DNA of 64,000 nucleotides, taken from Pseudopedobacter sp965218985. Its GTDB lineage: Bacteria > Bacteroidota > Bacteroidia > Sphingobacteriales > Sphingobacteriaceae. The stretch is from positions 1,674,001 to 1,738,000 of the forward strand of contig CBDCMP010000007.1 in the NCBI GenBank assembly GCA_965218985.1, written 5' to 3'. A program made the translations under genes and the position numbers. The notes under the pieces are model-generated. The model was not told the DNA's origin. It did not search any database and saw only the letters and a program-made list of their open reading frames with translations. Shown here piece after piece: positions 25,857 through 34,939 of the stretch (its first letter is position 1; the number at the start of each line of letters is the position of its first letter).

Positions 25857-27392
25857 ATGAAAGGTAATATGAGAAAATTAGGAATCACTTTATTAACGGC
25901 ATTTGTGGGGGGTGCTGTTGCAATTGGTGCTTACAAATTATTGGAGCCCAATTTAAATTCGGGCATGAGCTTGGATGAGAGGCAGAAAGTTTATTTTGCC
26001 AATAACCCGATAGATGTAAAAACATCTACAGGAGGTGTGGATTTCACACAGGTGGCGGCGGCCGTTTCGCCTGGTGTTGTTCATATCAGAACCACTTACA
26101 GCCGTTCTTTAGCCAACCAGGGAAGTGATCCTTTTGGAGATATGTTCCAAGATTTCTTTGGAAGAAGGCAACGGGGCCAATCAGCACCTGAAAACACACC
26201 CGCACCAATGGGCAAAGCCTCCGGTGTAATCGTGACCGGTGATGGTTACATCATGACCAACAACCATGTGGTGGAGGATGCCGAAAAAATTGAAGTCATT
26301 TTAAATGATAAGCGGGTTTTACAAGCTAAAGTGATTGGAAGAGACAAGAACACTGATTTAGCTTTGATAAAGGTAAATGCAACCGATCTTCCAATTGTCA
26401 AATTGGGAAACTCAGATGATGTGAAAGTAGGCGAATGGGTTTTGGCCGTCGGCTATCCTTTAACGTTGGAATCTACAGTGACTGCAGGTATCGTTAGCGC
26501 AAAAGCTCGTCAGATTGGAATTTTAGCTCCTGAGATTGACAGAAACAATTATGACCCGGAGAACCCTCCTACAAATTCTTCTATAGAATCATTCATTCAA
26601 ACAGATGCAGTGATTAACAGGGGAAATAGTGGCGGTGCTTTGGTAAACACCAATGGTGAATTAATTGGTATCAACTCGGCTATCGCCTCTCAATCTGGAG
26701 TTTATGAAGGATACGGTTTTGCTATTCCTGTGAATCTTGCCAAAAAAGTGATGGATGACTTCTTAAAATATGGGGAAGTGAAACGTGGTTATATTGGAGT
26801 TACTTTTCAGGAGTTAGATGCTGACCGGGCTAAAGATTTAAACATATCAGAAATTGATGGCTTATATGTGAACTCTACAGTTGAAGGTGGTGCTGCAGAT
26901 AAGGCAGGAGTCAAAAAGGGTGACATCATTAAAAAATTGAACGGAGAAGAAGTGTCCTCTTCCGCAAGATTGCAGGAGAGAGTAGGGATATTGCGTCCGG
27001 GAGATAAAGTTTCATTAACTGTCTTAAGAGATGGGGGCTTAAAAACCTTTAACTTAACCTTGAAAGGGGATGAAGGCATGAAGATGGCTTCAAATGGCCC
27101 TGCTGTAACAGAAGTGGCTAATAGTTTAGGTGCAACTTTCGCTCCCTTAAATGATAATGCCAAAAAGAAATATGGCTTGAGCTCAGGTGTGGTGGTAACA
27201 AGCGTATCTCCAGGTAAAGTTTTCGACTTGTACGAAATGCCAAAAGGTACAGTGATTACCAGTGTGAATGGTAAAGGAGTAAACAACAATGACCAAGTAA
27301 TTGCAGCATTGAAGCAAGATCCTAAAATGGTTTCATTACAAGGAATAGTTCCTGATGGCAGTCGTTTCAGAGTGACTTTCCCGGTAAAATAA
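25857..27392 (+). CDS. degP: HtrA/DegP-type periplasmic serine protease
   Basis: 511 aa. An N-terminal hydrophobic segment (LGITLLTAFVGGAVAIGAY) exports or anchors it. The trypsin-like domain has the full triad: His137 in NNHVVE, Asp167 in NTDLALIK, Ser258 in NRGNSGGAL. Two PDZ domains follow: the first around GYIGVTFQELD to GVKKGDIIKKLNGEEV, the second with GLSSGVVVTSVSPGKVF. This is the usual DegP/DegQ layout, a quality-control protease and chaperone for exported proteins. It has its own promoter and a strong terminator, so it is a single-gene unit. Confidence 0.95.
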   Translation: MKGNMRKLGITLLTAFVGGAVAIGAYKLLEPNLNSGMSLDERQKVYFANNPIDVKTSTGGVDFTQVAAAVSPGVVHIRTTYSRSLANQGSDPFGDMFQDFFGRRQRGQSAPENTPAPMGKASGVIVTGDGYIMTNNHVVEDAEKIEVILNDKRVLQAKVIGRDKNTDLALIKVNATDLPIVKLGNSDDVKVGEWVLAVGYPLTLESTVTAGIVSAKARQIGILAPEIDRNNYDPENPPTNSSIESFIQTDAVINRGNSGGALVNTNGELIGINSAIASQSGVYEGYGFAIPVNLAKKVMDDFLKYGEVKRGYIGVTFQELDADRAKDLNISEIDGLYVNSTVEGGAADKAGVKKGDIIKKLNGEEVSSSARLQERVGILRPGDKVSLTVLRDGGLKTFNLTLKGDEGMKMASNGPAVTEVANSLGATFAPLNDNAKKKYGLSSGVVVTSVSPGKVFDLYEMPKGTVITSVNGKGVNNNDQVIAALKQDPKMVSLQGIVPDGSRFRVTFPVK

Positions 27393-27417
27393 TTAAATTT
27401 AATAGCTAAATTTCCAG

Positions 27418-27456
27418 AGTCCTGATGGCTATTCCCATCAGGACTTTTTATTTTTG
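27418..27456 (+). terminator. Strong terminator between degP and pdeM
   Basis: An 11-bp perfect stem (AGTCCTGATGG with CCATCAGGACT), 6-nt loop and a long T-rich tail. An ATG at 27425 that could extend pdeM lies inside this stem, which argues against that longer start. Confidence 0.92.
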
Positions 27457-27463
27457 CCCCCTT

Positions 27464-28117
27464 ATGCCAGAAGAAGCCTATCGTTTTAATTTCAAAGATG
27501 AGGAATTATTTTTATTGCCATCTAAAGCCATTTGGTTTCCAAATCAGCAAGCCCTCTTAGTGTCAGACACTCATTTAGGAAAAAGTGCTCATTTCAGAAA
27601 AGCAGGGATCGCCATTCCTAATGCTTTGGCACAGGAGGATCTGTCTCATCTTTCGGATCTGTTGTTTCATTACAAACCTAAAACATTGATATTTTTGGGA
27701 GATCTCTTCCACAGCGATAGCAATAAAGATTGTGAATGGTTTTTTCTTTGGAGAGAGATGCATCACCACGTAGACATGGTGTTGGTAAAAGGAAACCATG
27801 ACATCCTTCCACCTAGCTTTTATGAGCATGCTGATCTATTGGTTGTGAAAGAAATGCTTTTCGGGACTTTTAAGCTTATGCATGATCCTCCAAAGAGTTC
27901 ACAGGAATATTATGTTTTGTCAGGGCATATTCATCCGGGTGTGAGGTTACAAGGTAAAGCAAGGCAGGGAATCACTTTGCCCTGTTTTTATTTCGGAACA
28001 CATTATGGGGTACTTCCGGCTTTTGGAAAATTCACAGGAAAAGCCATTTTGAAAATAAAGGAGGGAGATCATGTTTTTGTTATCACTGGAGATAAAATTA
28101 AAGAGATTGGCCTTTAA
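27464..28117 (+). CDS. pdeM: PdeM-type metallophosphoesterase
   Basis: About 217 aa from the ATG at 27464, just past the degP terminator. Calcineurin-like phosphoesterase motifs are complete: LLVSDTHLGK, FLGDLFHSD, LVKGNHD, SGHIHPG. Overall it matches the ligase-associated DNA-damage-response endonuclease PdeM (YFNFKDE-like start, LPSKAIWFP, PCFYFGTHYGVLPAFG). In many bacteria pdeM sits with an ATP-dependent DNA ligase, an exonuclease and an Lhr-type helicase; none is adjacent here, so it is isolated from its usual partners within this window. Confidence 0.85.
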   Translation: MPEEAYRFNFKDEELFLLPSKAIWFPNQQALLVSDTHLGKSAHFRKAGIAIPNALAQEDLSHLSDLLFHYKPKTLIFLGDLFHSDSNKDCEWFFLWREMHHHVDMVLVKGNHDILPPSFYEHADLLVVKEMLFGTFKLMHDPPKSSQEYYVLSGHIHPGVRLQGKARQGITLPCFYFGTHYGVLPAFGKFTGKAILKIKEGDHVFVITGDKIKEIGL

Positions 28118-28212
28118 TCTGATTTTTGAAAGGCACTTATTTAAATTGTTTCTAAATAAAAAGAAAATCCTTCTTTCATAAAAACCGTCCCTGAATTTTG
28201 TCTATTAATAAA

Positions 28213-28220
28213 TACTTTTG
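28213..28220 (+). promoter_or_regulatory. Candidate -7 box of the sdhCAB operon
   Basis: TACTTTTG is a full match to TAnnTTTG, 29 bp before the sdhC ATG. A TTTG lies at 28197-28200 but is only 12 bp away, closer than usual, so the -33 element is uncertain. Confidence 0.45.
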
Positions 28221-28249
28221 TAGCTCAAAAAAACCTTAATAATCAAGCA

Positions 28250-29017
28250 ATGAGTAAATTTACCAAACCCTTTTCTTCAACACTTGGAAAAAAGTTGATC
28301 ATGTGTTTAACAGGTTTGTTTTTATGTATCTTTCTTATCGTTCACCTTGTTGGAAATTTGCAACTTTTCAAAGCTGACGGAGGATTGGCTTTTAACGAAT
28401 ACGCATATACAATGACTCATTTCACACCCATAAGAGTGGTGTCGTATCTGCTTTACTTAACCATTATCATTCATGCCGTTTGGGCTCTTGTAGTCACCAT
28501 TCAGAACAGAAAGGCAAGACCAGTTCCATATGCAATGAAAAAAGGAAATGGAAGTATCTGGTCCTCGAGAAACATGGGGATTCTTGGAACTATTCTTTTG
28601 ATATTCATTGTGGTTCACATGCAAGGGTTTTGGTGGCATTATAAATTCGGGTCTGTCCCATACGTGGAATACCGTACTGATTTAGCCACCCAACAAACCT
28701 CAGTAAGGGAAATGTCAGAGTCGGAGTACACAAATTATATCCATTACACCACGCCTAAGGAAGAAGTCATTCAAACTAAAGATCTTTACAGAGAGGCTGC
28801 ACAGGCATTTAAAGAGCCATTATTGGTTTTATTTTATTTGTTATCCATGGCTGCACTATCTTTTCACCTGGTGCATGGTTTTCAAAGTGCATTTCAAACT
28901 TTAGGTTGGAACAATAGCAAATACAGACCGATCATTAAATTCATTGGCCTTTGGTTCTTTTCCATTTTGATTCCCATAGGATTTGCGGCTATGCCTATAT
29001 ATTTCTTTTTTAAATAA
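28250..29017 (+). CDS. sdhC: Succinate dehydrogenase/fumarate reductase cytochrome b subunit
   Basis: 255 aa with five membrane helices, the Bacteroidota-type single large anchor (B-type) rather than separate SdhC and SdhD. Heme-ligand His candidates lie in FLIVHLVGNLQLF, IIIHAVWALVV, IVVHMQGFWWHY and FHLVHGFQSAFQTLGW. It anchors the SdhAB part and passes electrons to menaquinone. First gene of sdhCAB; sdhA follows 59 bp later. Confidence 0.94.
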   Translation: MSKFTKPFSSTLGKKLIMCLTGLFLCIFLIVHLVGNLQLFKADGGLAFNEYAYTMTHFTPIRVVSYLLYLTIIIHAVWALVVTIQNRKARPVPYAMKKGNGSIWSSRNMGILGTILLIFIVVHMQGFWWHYKFGSVPYVEYRTDLATQQTSVREMSESEYTNYIHYTTPKEEVIQTKDLYREAAQAFKEPLLVLFYLLSMAALSFHLVHGFQSAFQTLGWNNSKYRPIIKFIGLWFFSILIPIGFAAMPIYFFFK

Positions 29018-29076
29018 TTATTGATAATAAAGCTTTTAAACAATACAATTCACTGGTTGTTGATTATAAATAGAAT

Positions 29077-31014
29077 ATGATGATGTTAGATGCCAAAATT
29101 CCGGAAGGCCCGTTAGCCGAGAAATGGAATAAACACAAATTCAATCTAAAATTGGTTAACCCTGCTAATAAACGTAAATATAACATCATAGTGGTAGGTA
29201 CTGGTTTGGCAGGGGCATCTGCGGCTGCCTCACTTGCGGAACTGGGATACAATGTGAAAGCATTTTGTTTTCAGGATAGCCCGAGGAGAGCTCATTCCAT
29301 TGCAGCACAGGGAGGTATCAACGCAGCTAAGAACTATCGTAATGACGGGGATTCAGTATTTCGTTTGTTTTATGATACGATTAAAGGGGGTGATTACCGT
29401 TCTAGAGAAGGGAATGTTTACCGTTTAGCAGAAGTTTCTGTCAACATCATTGATCAGTGTGTGGCTCAAGGTGTTCCTTTCGCACGTGAATACGGAGGTT
29501 TGTTGGATAACCGTTCTTTTGGTGGCGCACAAGTATCCCGTACCTTTTATGCACGGGGCCAAACCGGACAACAGTTGTTGTTGGGGGCCTATTCTGCGTT
29601 AAACCGTCAGATCAATTTAGGAACAGTTAAAATGTACACCCGATCTGAAATGCTGGATCTGGTGGTTGTGGATGGAAAAGCCCAAGGCATAGTGACCCGG
29701 AACTTAATTGACGGAACAATGGAGACACATAGCGGTCATGCTGTTTTATTGTGCACTGGAGGCTATGGAAACGTATTTTATCTCTCCACCAATGCAATGG
29801 GCTCCAATGTCACCGCGGCATGGAGAGCACACAAACGGGGCGCTTATATGGCGAATCCATGCTACACCCAAATTCATCCAACCTGTATCCCAGTATCCGG
29901 AGAGCACCAGTCCAAGCTTACCCTAATGTCTGAATCTCTAAGGAATGACGGAAGAGTTTGGGTTCCTGCCACACAGGAGACGGCTGAGCGGTTACGCAAA
30001 GGTGAAATCAAAGCCCGGGATATAAAGGAAACGGATCGAGACTACTATTTAGAAAGAAAATACCCTTCATTCGGTAACCTGGTACCACGGGATGTGGCTT
30101 CAAGAAATGCTAAACAAGTTTGTGATGAAGGACGTGGAGTGGGAAAATCAGGATTGGCTGTTTACCTGGACTTTGCAGATTCTATTCAGCGTTTAGGGCA
30201 GGAGACCGTTGCAGCCAAATACGGCAACTTGTTTGATATGTATCAACAAATCACAGACGAGAATCCATATGAAGTGCCTATGCGGATTTATCCTGCAGTT
30301 CACTATACCATGGGAGGGCTTTGGGTTGATTATAATTTGATGACTAACGTATCAGGATTATATGCTTTGGGAGAAGCTAATTTCTCTGACCACGGTGCTA
30401 ACCGTTTAGGTGCTTCAGCCTTAATGCAAGGGTTAGCGGATGGTTATTTCGTTATTCCTTATACTGTGGGTGATTATTTAGCCCATATAGGCCCCGCACC
30501 AATCGACGCTCTGCATCCAGCTTTTGCCAAAACCAAAGCAGAAGTGGAAGAACGTGTGAATAAGCTACTTTCTTTGAAGGGGACTAAAACAGTGGATGAA
30601 TATCACAGGGATTTGGGAAAAATCATGTGGGAATATTGTGGGATGTCGCGGAATGCGGAAGGGCTTAAAAAGGCAAAAAAATTAGTGGCGGATTTAAGAG
30701 CCGATTTTTGGGAAAATGTGATCGTTGTTGGAGATAAGGATGAAGTGAATCAGTCCCTAGAGAAAGCAGGTCGTGTGGCTGATTTCTTAGAACTAGGCGA
30801 ATTGATGATTGATGATGCCCTGAACAGGGATGAATCTTGTGGAGGCCACTTTAGAGAGGAATATCAAACACCTGAGGGTGAAGCTTTAAGAAATGATGAA
30901 GATTTCGCTTATGTGGCAGCATGGGAATATAAAGGAGAGCTGATGCAGGAGGAACTACATAAAGAAGAGCTGAAATTTGAAAATGTTAAATTGACACAAC
31001 GTAGTTATAAATAG
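29077..31014 (+). CDS. sdhA: Succinate dehydrogenase/fumarate reductase flavoprotein subunit
   Basis: 645 aa. N-terminal FAD fold (NIIVVGTGLAGASAAASLAE), the covalent-FAD histidine His73 in RRAHSIAAQGG, substrate-site sequences TQIHPTCIP and ARNAKQVCDEGRGVG (SRNAKQ), and HYTMGGLWVDYN with GEANFSDHGANRLGASAL. It catalyses succinate oxidation or fumarate reduction. Size and features match the B-type enzyme of Bacteroidota. Confidence 0.97.
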   Translation: MMMLDAKIPEGPLAEKWNKHKFNLKLVNPANKRKYNIIVVGTGLAGASAAASLAELGYNVKAFCFQDSPRRAHSIAAQGGINAAKNYRNDGDSVFRLFYDTIKGGDYRSREGNVYRLAEVSVNIIDQCVAQGVPFAREYGGLLDNRSFGGAQVSRTFYARGQTGQQLLLGAYSALNRQINLGTVKMYTRSEMLDLVVVDGKAQGIVTRNLIDGTMETHSGHAVLLCTGGYGNVFYLSTNAMGSNVTAAWRAHKRGAYMANPCYTQIHPTCIPVSGEHQSKLTLMSESLRNDGRVWVPATQETAERLRKGEIKARDIKETDRDYYLERKYPSFGNLVPRDVASRNAKQVCDEGRGVGKSGLAVYLDFADSIQRLGQETVAAKYGNLFDMYQQITDENPYEVPMRIYPAVHYTMGGLWVDYNLMTNVSGLYALGEANFSDHGANRLGASALMQGLADGYFVIPYTVGDYLAHIGPAPIDALHPAFAKTKAEVEERVNKLLSLKGTKTVDEYHRDLGKIMWEYCGMSRNAEGLKKAKKLVADLRADFWENVIVVGDKDEVNQSLEKAGRVADFLELGELMIDDALNRDESCGGHFREEYQTPEGEALRNDEDFAYVAAWEYKGELMQEELHKEELKFENVKLTQRSYK

Positions 31015-31075
31015 TATTGGGATTGGCGTATTGCGAATTGCGATTCACAATACTCATTACTCAATACTCAATACT
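31013..31075 (+). repeat. Imperfect inverted repeat between sdhA and sdhB
   Basis: The sdhA-sdhB gap is nearly filled by an imperfect inverted repeat. Outer arms are AGTATTG (31013-31019) and CAATACT (31069-31075). The left half has GGCGTATTGCGAATTGCG; the right half contains repeated ACTCAATACTCA. It would form a hairpin in the mRNA between two operon genes, like the REP-type dispersed repeats seen in Bacteroidota. Confidence 0.55.
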
Positions 31076-31083
31076 GAAAAAAT

Positions 31084-31842
31084 ATGAGTGGACACATGAA
31101 AATGACGCTGAAAGTATGGCGTCAAAAAAACAGTAGCACACCTGGCAAATTTGTAACCTACCCAGCGCCTGATGTATCACCAGATATGTCATTTTTGGAG
31201 ATGTTGGATGTTGTTAATGAAGGATTGGCAAAAAAAGGCGAAGATCCAATCCAATTTGATCATGATTGCAGAGAAGGAATTTGTGGTATGTGTTCTTTGA
31301 TGATCAACGGAGAGCCTCATGGTCCTAAAAGAGCCACCACTACCTGTCAATTACACATGCGCAGTTTTAAGGACGGAGATACCATCGTGATTGAACCGTG
31401 GAGATCAGCAGCTTTCCCTGTGGTAAAGGACTTAATAGTGGACCGTTCTTCTTTTGAACGGATACAACAGGCAGGGGGTTACGTCTCTGTAGGAACAGGC
31501 GGTGTGCCGGATGCCAATGAAATCGCTATTCCAAAAGTCATTGCTGATGAAGCTTTCAACTCTGCAACATGCATAGGCTGTGGTGCTTGTGTTGCGGCTT
31601 GTAAAAATGCATCTGCCATGCTCTTTGTTTCTGCTAAGATATCCCAATACGCATTATTACCTCAGGGACAACCTGAAAGATATGAGAGAGCTCAGGCCAT
31701 GGTTTTACAAATGGATGAAGAAGGTTTTGGTGGCTGTACAAACACCTATGCTTGCGAAGCGGAATGTCCAAAAGAAATCAAAGTCACTAATATCGCAAGA
31801 ATGAACAGGGAATTCTTTAATGCAGAATTTATAAAAACTTAA
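31084..31842 (+). CDS. sdhB: Succinate dehydrogenase/fumarate reductase iron-sulfur subunit
   Basis: 252 aa. An N-terminal plant-ferredoxin-like [2Fe-2S] domain (DHDCREGICGMCSLM and a later TTTC), then a bacterial ferredoxin domain with CIGCGACVAACKNA and CTNTYACEAECPKEI holding the remaining clusters. It passes electrons from the SdhA FAD to SdhC. Last gene of the operon, followed by a terminator. Confidence 0.96.
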   Translation: MSGHMKMTLKVWRQKNSSTPGKFVTYPAPDVSPDMSFLEMLDVVNEGLAKKGEDPIQFDHDCREGICGMCSLMINGEPHGPKRATTTCQLHMRSFKDGDTIVIEPWRSAAFPVVKDLIVDRSSFERIQQAGGYVSVGTGGVPDANEIAIPKVIADEAFNSATCIGCGACVAACKNASAMLFVSAKISQYALLPQGQPERYERAQAMVLQMDEEGFGGCTNTYACEAECPKEIKVTNIARMNREFFNAEFIKT

Positions 31843-31891
31843 CTCTTATTTTTTAGCCTCCCACAAGCTAACATCCATTAGTGGATATATC

Positions 31892-31924
31892 ATCCTTATC
31901 AGTTAAACAGGTAAGGATTTTTTT
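31892..31924 (+). terminator. Rho-independent terminator of sdhCAB
   Basis: A 9-bp stem (ATCCTTATC with GGTAAGGAT, one G-T pair), 9-nt loop and a run of seven T, 50 bp after the sdhB stop. Confidence 0.78.
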
Positions 31925-31998
31925 GTTTATCGGGATTCATTGACGAAATTTAAAGAATAGGATTATATTTAAACCCTATCAGGTTCTATATAGAGAAA

Positions 31999-33129
31999 TT
32001 GCAAACTAAAAAACCCAGCATCATCATCATCGGAGGCGGTTTGGCTGGTTTAACCAATGCCTTTCTTTTAGCCAGTAAAGATTTTGAAGTGACCGTTATC
32101 GAGCGGAAGAAATATCCTTTTCATCGTGTCTGCGGAGAGTATGTGAGCAATGAAGTTTTGCCTTTTCTACAACAAATAGGACTCTCTCCTGATGAACTTG
32201 GAGCCGCAGAAATCAAAAAGCTGGTGGTCACGGCATCAAATGGAAAAGTGCTCCAAACAGATTTGGATTTGGGTGCATTCGGCATCAGCCGGTATCGTTT
32301 GGATGAAGCCTTTTATCAACTTGCAAAAAAAACGGGAGTCAATTTTCTGCTGGATGCCAAAGTTTTGGATGTCAGGTTCAGCGAAGAAATATTTGAAGTG
32401 GAGCTTTCCGATTTAATACTGAAAGCGGATATCGTCATCGGGGCCTTTGGAAAAAGGTCCAACATCGACCAAAAACTGAACCGGAGCTTCTTTCTGAAAA
32501 GAAGTCCGTTTATAGGAGTGAAGTATCATATCAAAACGGATTTTGCAAAAGATACCATCCGATTGGACAATTTTAAAGGAGGTTATTGCGGGCTTAATAA
32601 AATTGAAAACGACTTATACTGTTTATGTTACCTGGCCGAGAATAAACACCTCAAAGAATTTAGTTCCATCCCTTTGATGGAGGAGCATGTCTTATATAAA
32701 AACCCCTATTTAACCCAAATTTTTAAAGATTCGGATTTTGTTTGGGATAAGCCAGAAGTCATCAATGAGATTTCTTTTGAAAGAAAAACTTTAGTGGAGA
32801 ATCATATCCTCATGTGCGGCGACACCGCCGGAATGATAGCTCCGCTTTGTGGTAACGGCATGGCAATGGCAATCCATTCGGCTAAGATCCTGGCAGATAA
32901 CATCTTCAGCATTTGTAAAGATGGCATCAATCCTCAGAAAAGAAGAGAACTGGAATACAACTATCAAAAAGAATGGGAGCGTCAATTCGCTCTCCGTTTG
33001 AAAATTGGCCGGGGAGTTCAGCGATTATTTGGGAATGACTTACTGACTCAAATCGCTTTAGCCACTTTAAAGACATTTCCTATCATCACTCATAAGATCA
33101 TAAAGAAAACACACGGAGAACCTTTTTAA
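31999..33129 (+). CDS. FAD-dependent oxidoreductase (geranylgeranyl-reductase-like)
   Basis: 376 aa, apparently starting at a TTG: the dinucleotide fold begins at once (IIIIGGGLAGLTNAFLL) and no in-frame ATG lies between it and the upstream stop. Later motifs are RKKYPFHRVCGEYVSNEV and the second FAD site MCGDTAGMIAPLCGNGMA, typical of the geranylgeranyl reductase/PHBH-like group that hydroxylates or reduces lipids and aromatic compounds. The substrate is not evident. It is 20 bp from the histidine kinase gene, so they are probably co-transcribed. Confidence 0.85.
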   Translation: MQTKKPSIIIIGGGLAGLTNAFLLASKDFEVTVIERKKYPFHRVCGEYVSNEVLPFLQQIGLSPDELGAAEIKKLVVTASNGKVLQTDLDLGAFGISRYRLDEAFYQLAKKTGVNFLLDAKVLDVRFSEEIFEVELSDLILKADIVIGAFGKRSNIDQKLNRSFFLKRSPFIGVKYHIKTDFAKDTIRLDNFKGGYCGLNKIENDLYCLCYLAENKHLKEFSSIPLMEEHVLYKNPYLTQIFKDSDFVWDKPEVINEISFERKTLVENHILMCGDTAGMIAPLCGNGMAMAIHSAKILADNIFSICKDGINPQKRRELEYNYQKEWERQFALRLKIGRGVQRLFGNDLLTQIALATLKTFPIITHKIIKKTHGEPF

Positions 33130-33149
33130 AAAATCTTTATATTGCGTCT

Positions 33150-34226
33150 ATGAAGTTGCGCACACTGGTTTTTCTGAACGCATCGGCTGTTGGAGTCTCC
33201 ATTGCCGCGGTTAACCTATATTTTCAACATAAATGGTTCTATTTTGCTGTTTCATTGATCATTGCAACCATCGTAAGCTATTTCGTATTCTACTTCCTGA
33301 TTGAGAAATATGTTTACACGAAGATCAAAATCATTTATAAAATGATTCATAGCTTAAAACTGGGTAAGGATTTGAAAGATGCCATTGGAGAATATGTGAG
33401 TGCAGATCCTATCAATGACGTGGAAAAGGAGGTAAAAGAATGGGCAAGGGACAAAAAATCGGAGATTGATGATTTGAAAAAACAAGAGAAATTCAGAAGA
33501 GAGTTCCTTTCCAACATCTCTCATGAATTTAAAACGCCTTTATTCGCCATTGAAGGTTACGTAGATGCTTTGCAGGATGGTGGAATGGATGATCCGGAAT
33601 TGGCCAAATCCTTTTTAGAGAAAGTATCCAGAAATGTGGAACGCTTGAGTTTTTTGATCAAAGATTTGAATGAGATCTCCAAACTGGAGAGCGGAGAGAT
33701 CCCCATCAATTATGAGAAATTTGAACTCACAGCACTCATTAAAGAAGTGATGGAGTCACTGGAGTTAAAAGCTAAAAAATATAAAATCAGTTTGGTGTTC
33801 AAAGAGAAATATGACCAGCCCACATGGGTGGAGGCCGACCGGGAGAAAATCAGACAAGTTTTGATAAACCTCATCGATAATTCATTTAAATATGGAAGGG
33901 AAGAGGGCTTCACTGCCATCACTGTTTTTGAGCTTCATGATCAATATCTGGTGGAGATTACCGATAATGGGATTGGAATAGAAGAAAAGTATCTTCCACG
34001 TCTTTTCGAAAGATTCTACCGGACTGATACCAGCAGGTCAAGACAAATCGGAGGATCCGGACTGGGGTTGGCCATAGTGAAACACATGGTGGAGGCTCAT
34101 GACCAAACCATTAATGTAAGAAGTACAGAAGGTCTTGGCTCTACATTCGGTTTCACTTTAAAGAAGTCTAGAGACATCCGAATTAACATTCCGTTGATCA
34201 ATTCTAACCCATTAATCAAAACTTAA
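33150..34226 (+). CDS. PhoR-like sensor histidine kinase
   Basis: 358 aa. Two membrane segments near the start (about 5-25 and 29-52) with almost no periplasmic loop, then a HAMP-like linker and HisKA domain with the phospho-acceptor His125 in NISHEFKTPLFAIEGY. The ATPase domain has LINLIDNSFKYG, TDNGIGIEEKYLPRLFERF and GGSGLGLAIVKH. The short sensor part and the LFxIxGYxxxL pattern resemble PhoR. No response-regulator gene lies beside it. The next two genes are a DUF47 protein and a phosphate transporter, which supports but does not prove a phosphate role. Confidence 0.9.
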   Translation: MKLRTLVFLNASAVGVSIAAVNLYFQHKWFYFAVSLIIATIVSYFVFYFLIEKYVYTKIKIIYKMIHSLKLGKDLKDAIGEYVSADPINDVEKEVKEWARDKKSEIDDLKKQEKFRREFLSNISHEFKTPLFAIEGYVDALQDGGMDDPELAKSFLEKVSRNVERLSFLIKDLNEISKLESGEIPINYEKFELTALIKEVMESLELKAKKYKISLVFKEKYDQPTWVEADREKIRQVLINLIDNSFKYGREEGFTAITVFELHDQYLVEITDNGIGIEEKYLPRLFERFYRTDTSRSRQIGGSGLGLAIVKHMVEAHDQTINVRSTEGLGSTFGFTLKKSRDIRINIPLINSNPLIKT

Positions 34227-34256
34227 CACTATATTAACATTCGGATGGTAGTTTTG
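34212..34256 (+). promoter_or_regulatory. Promoter with three 11-bp-spaced TTAAYM repeats before the phosphate-transport genes
   Basis: TTAATC at 34212, TTAACA at 34223 and TTAACA at 34234 are exactly 11 bp apart, then TAGTTTTG at 34249-34256 fully matches the -7 consensus, 22 bp before the DUF47 start. No TTTG is present at -33; the repeats lie there instead, as at promoters activated by OmpR/PhoB-type regulators. The first repeats overlap the end of the kinase gene. Confidence 0.55.
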
Positions 34257-34278
34257 CACCTTAAACTATCAATCTGAA

Positions 34279-34920
34279 ATGAATAATATTTTCTCTTATT
34301 TCATCCCCAAAGACAGAAAATTCTTTCCTCTTTTTGAAAATGCCAGTGCTAATTTGGTGGCCATATCTGAAGCACTTAAAAAATTGGTAAACACTGATGA
34401 TCTGGAGGTTAGAGAGCCTCTGCACAGAGAGATTGAAAACCTTGAACATAAGGGTGATGACATCACTCATCAAATTTATCTGGAGCTGGGTAAAACCTTT
34501 ATCACCCCTTTTGACAGGGAGGATATTCATTCTCTGGCCTCCGCTTTAGACGATATCGCTGATTATATTCATGGCAGCTCATCCAGAATATTACTTTACA
34601 ACGTACATGAAAGCAACGACTCCATTAAACAACTAGCTGATTTGATAAGCCAGGGCTGTATGGATGTGGATAAAGCCATAAAGGAACTGAAGAATCTCAA
34701 TAATGTGCGGGTAATCGCTGATTCTTGTGTAAGAATAAACAGTATAGAGAACCAGGCTGATTATATTTTCGATAAAGCCGTGGGAGATCTTTTTGATTTT
34801 GAAGAGGATGCTAAAACCATCATGAAATACAAGGAAGTACTTTCTGCATTAGAGACTGCAACAGATATGTGTGAAGATGTGGCAAATGTATTGGAAACTA
34901 TTTTAGTTAAAAACGCCTAA
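34279..34920 (+). CDS. DUF47/PhoU-like phosphate transport accessory protein
   Basis: 213 aa, all-helical with PhoU-like repeats (FFPLFENASANLVAISEALK, REIENLEHKGDDITHQIY, TPFDREDIHSLASALDDIAD). DUF47 proteins are almost always paired with a PiT transporter and are thought to regulate it. The PiT gene follows 19 bp downstream. The TPFDREDIHSLA stretch is the family hallmark. Confidence 0.93.
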   Translation: MNNIFSYFIPKDRKFFPLFENASANLVAISEALKKLVNTDDLEVREPLHREIENLEHKGDDITHQIYLELGKTFITPFDREDIHSLASALDDIADYIHGSSSRILLYNVHESNDSIKQLADLISQGCMDVDKAIKELKNLNNVRVIADSCVRINSIENQADYIFDKAVGDLFDFEEDAKTIMKYKEVLSALETATDMCEDVANVLETILVKNA

Positions 34921-34939
34921 ACTGATTTAAAAAATTATA

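Noticed and set aside
27425..27463. Longer PdeM start
   Set aside because: The ATG lies within the degP terminator stem and adds no family sequence.
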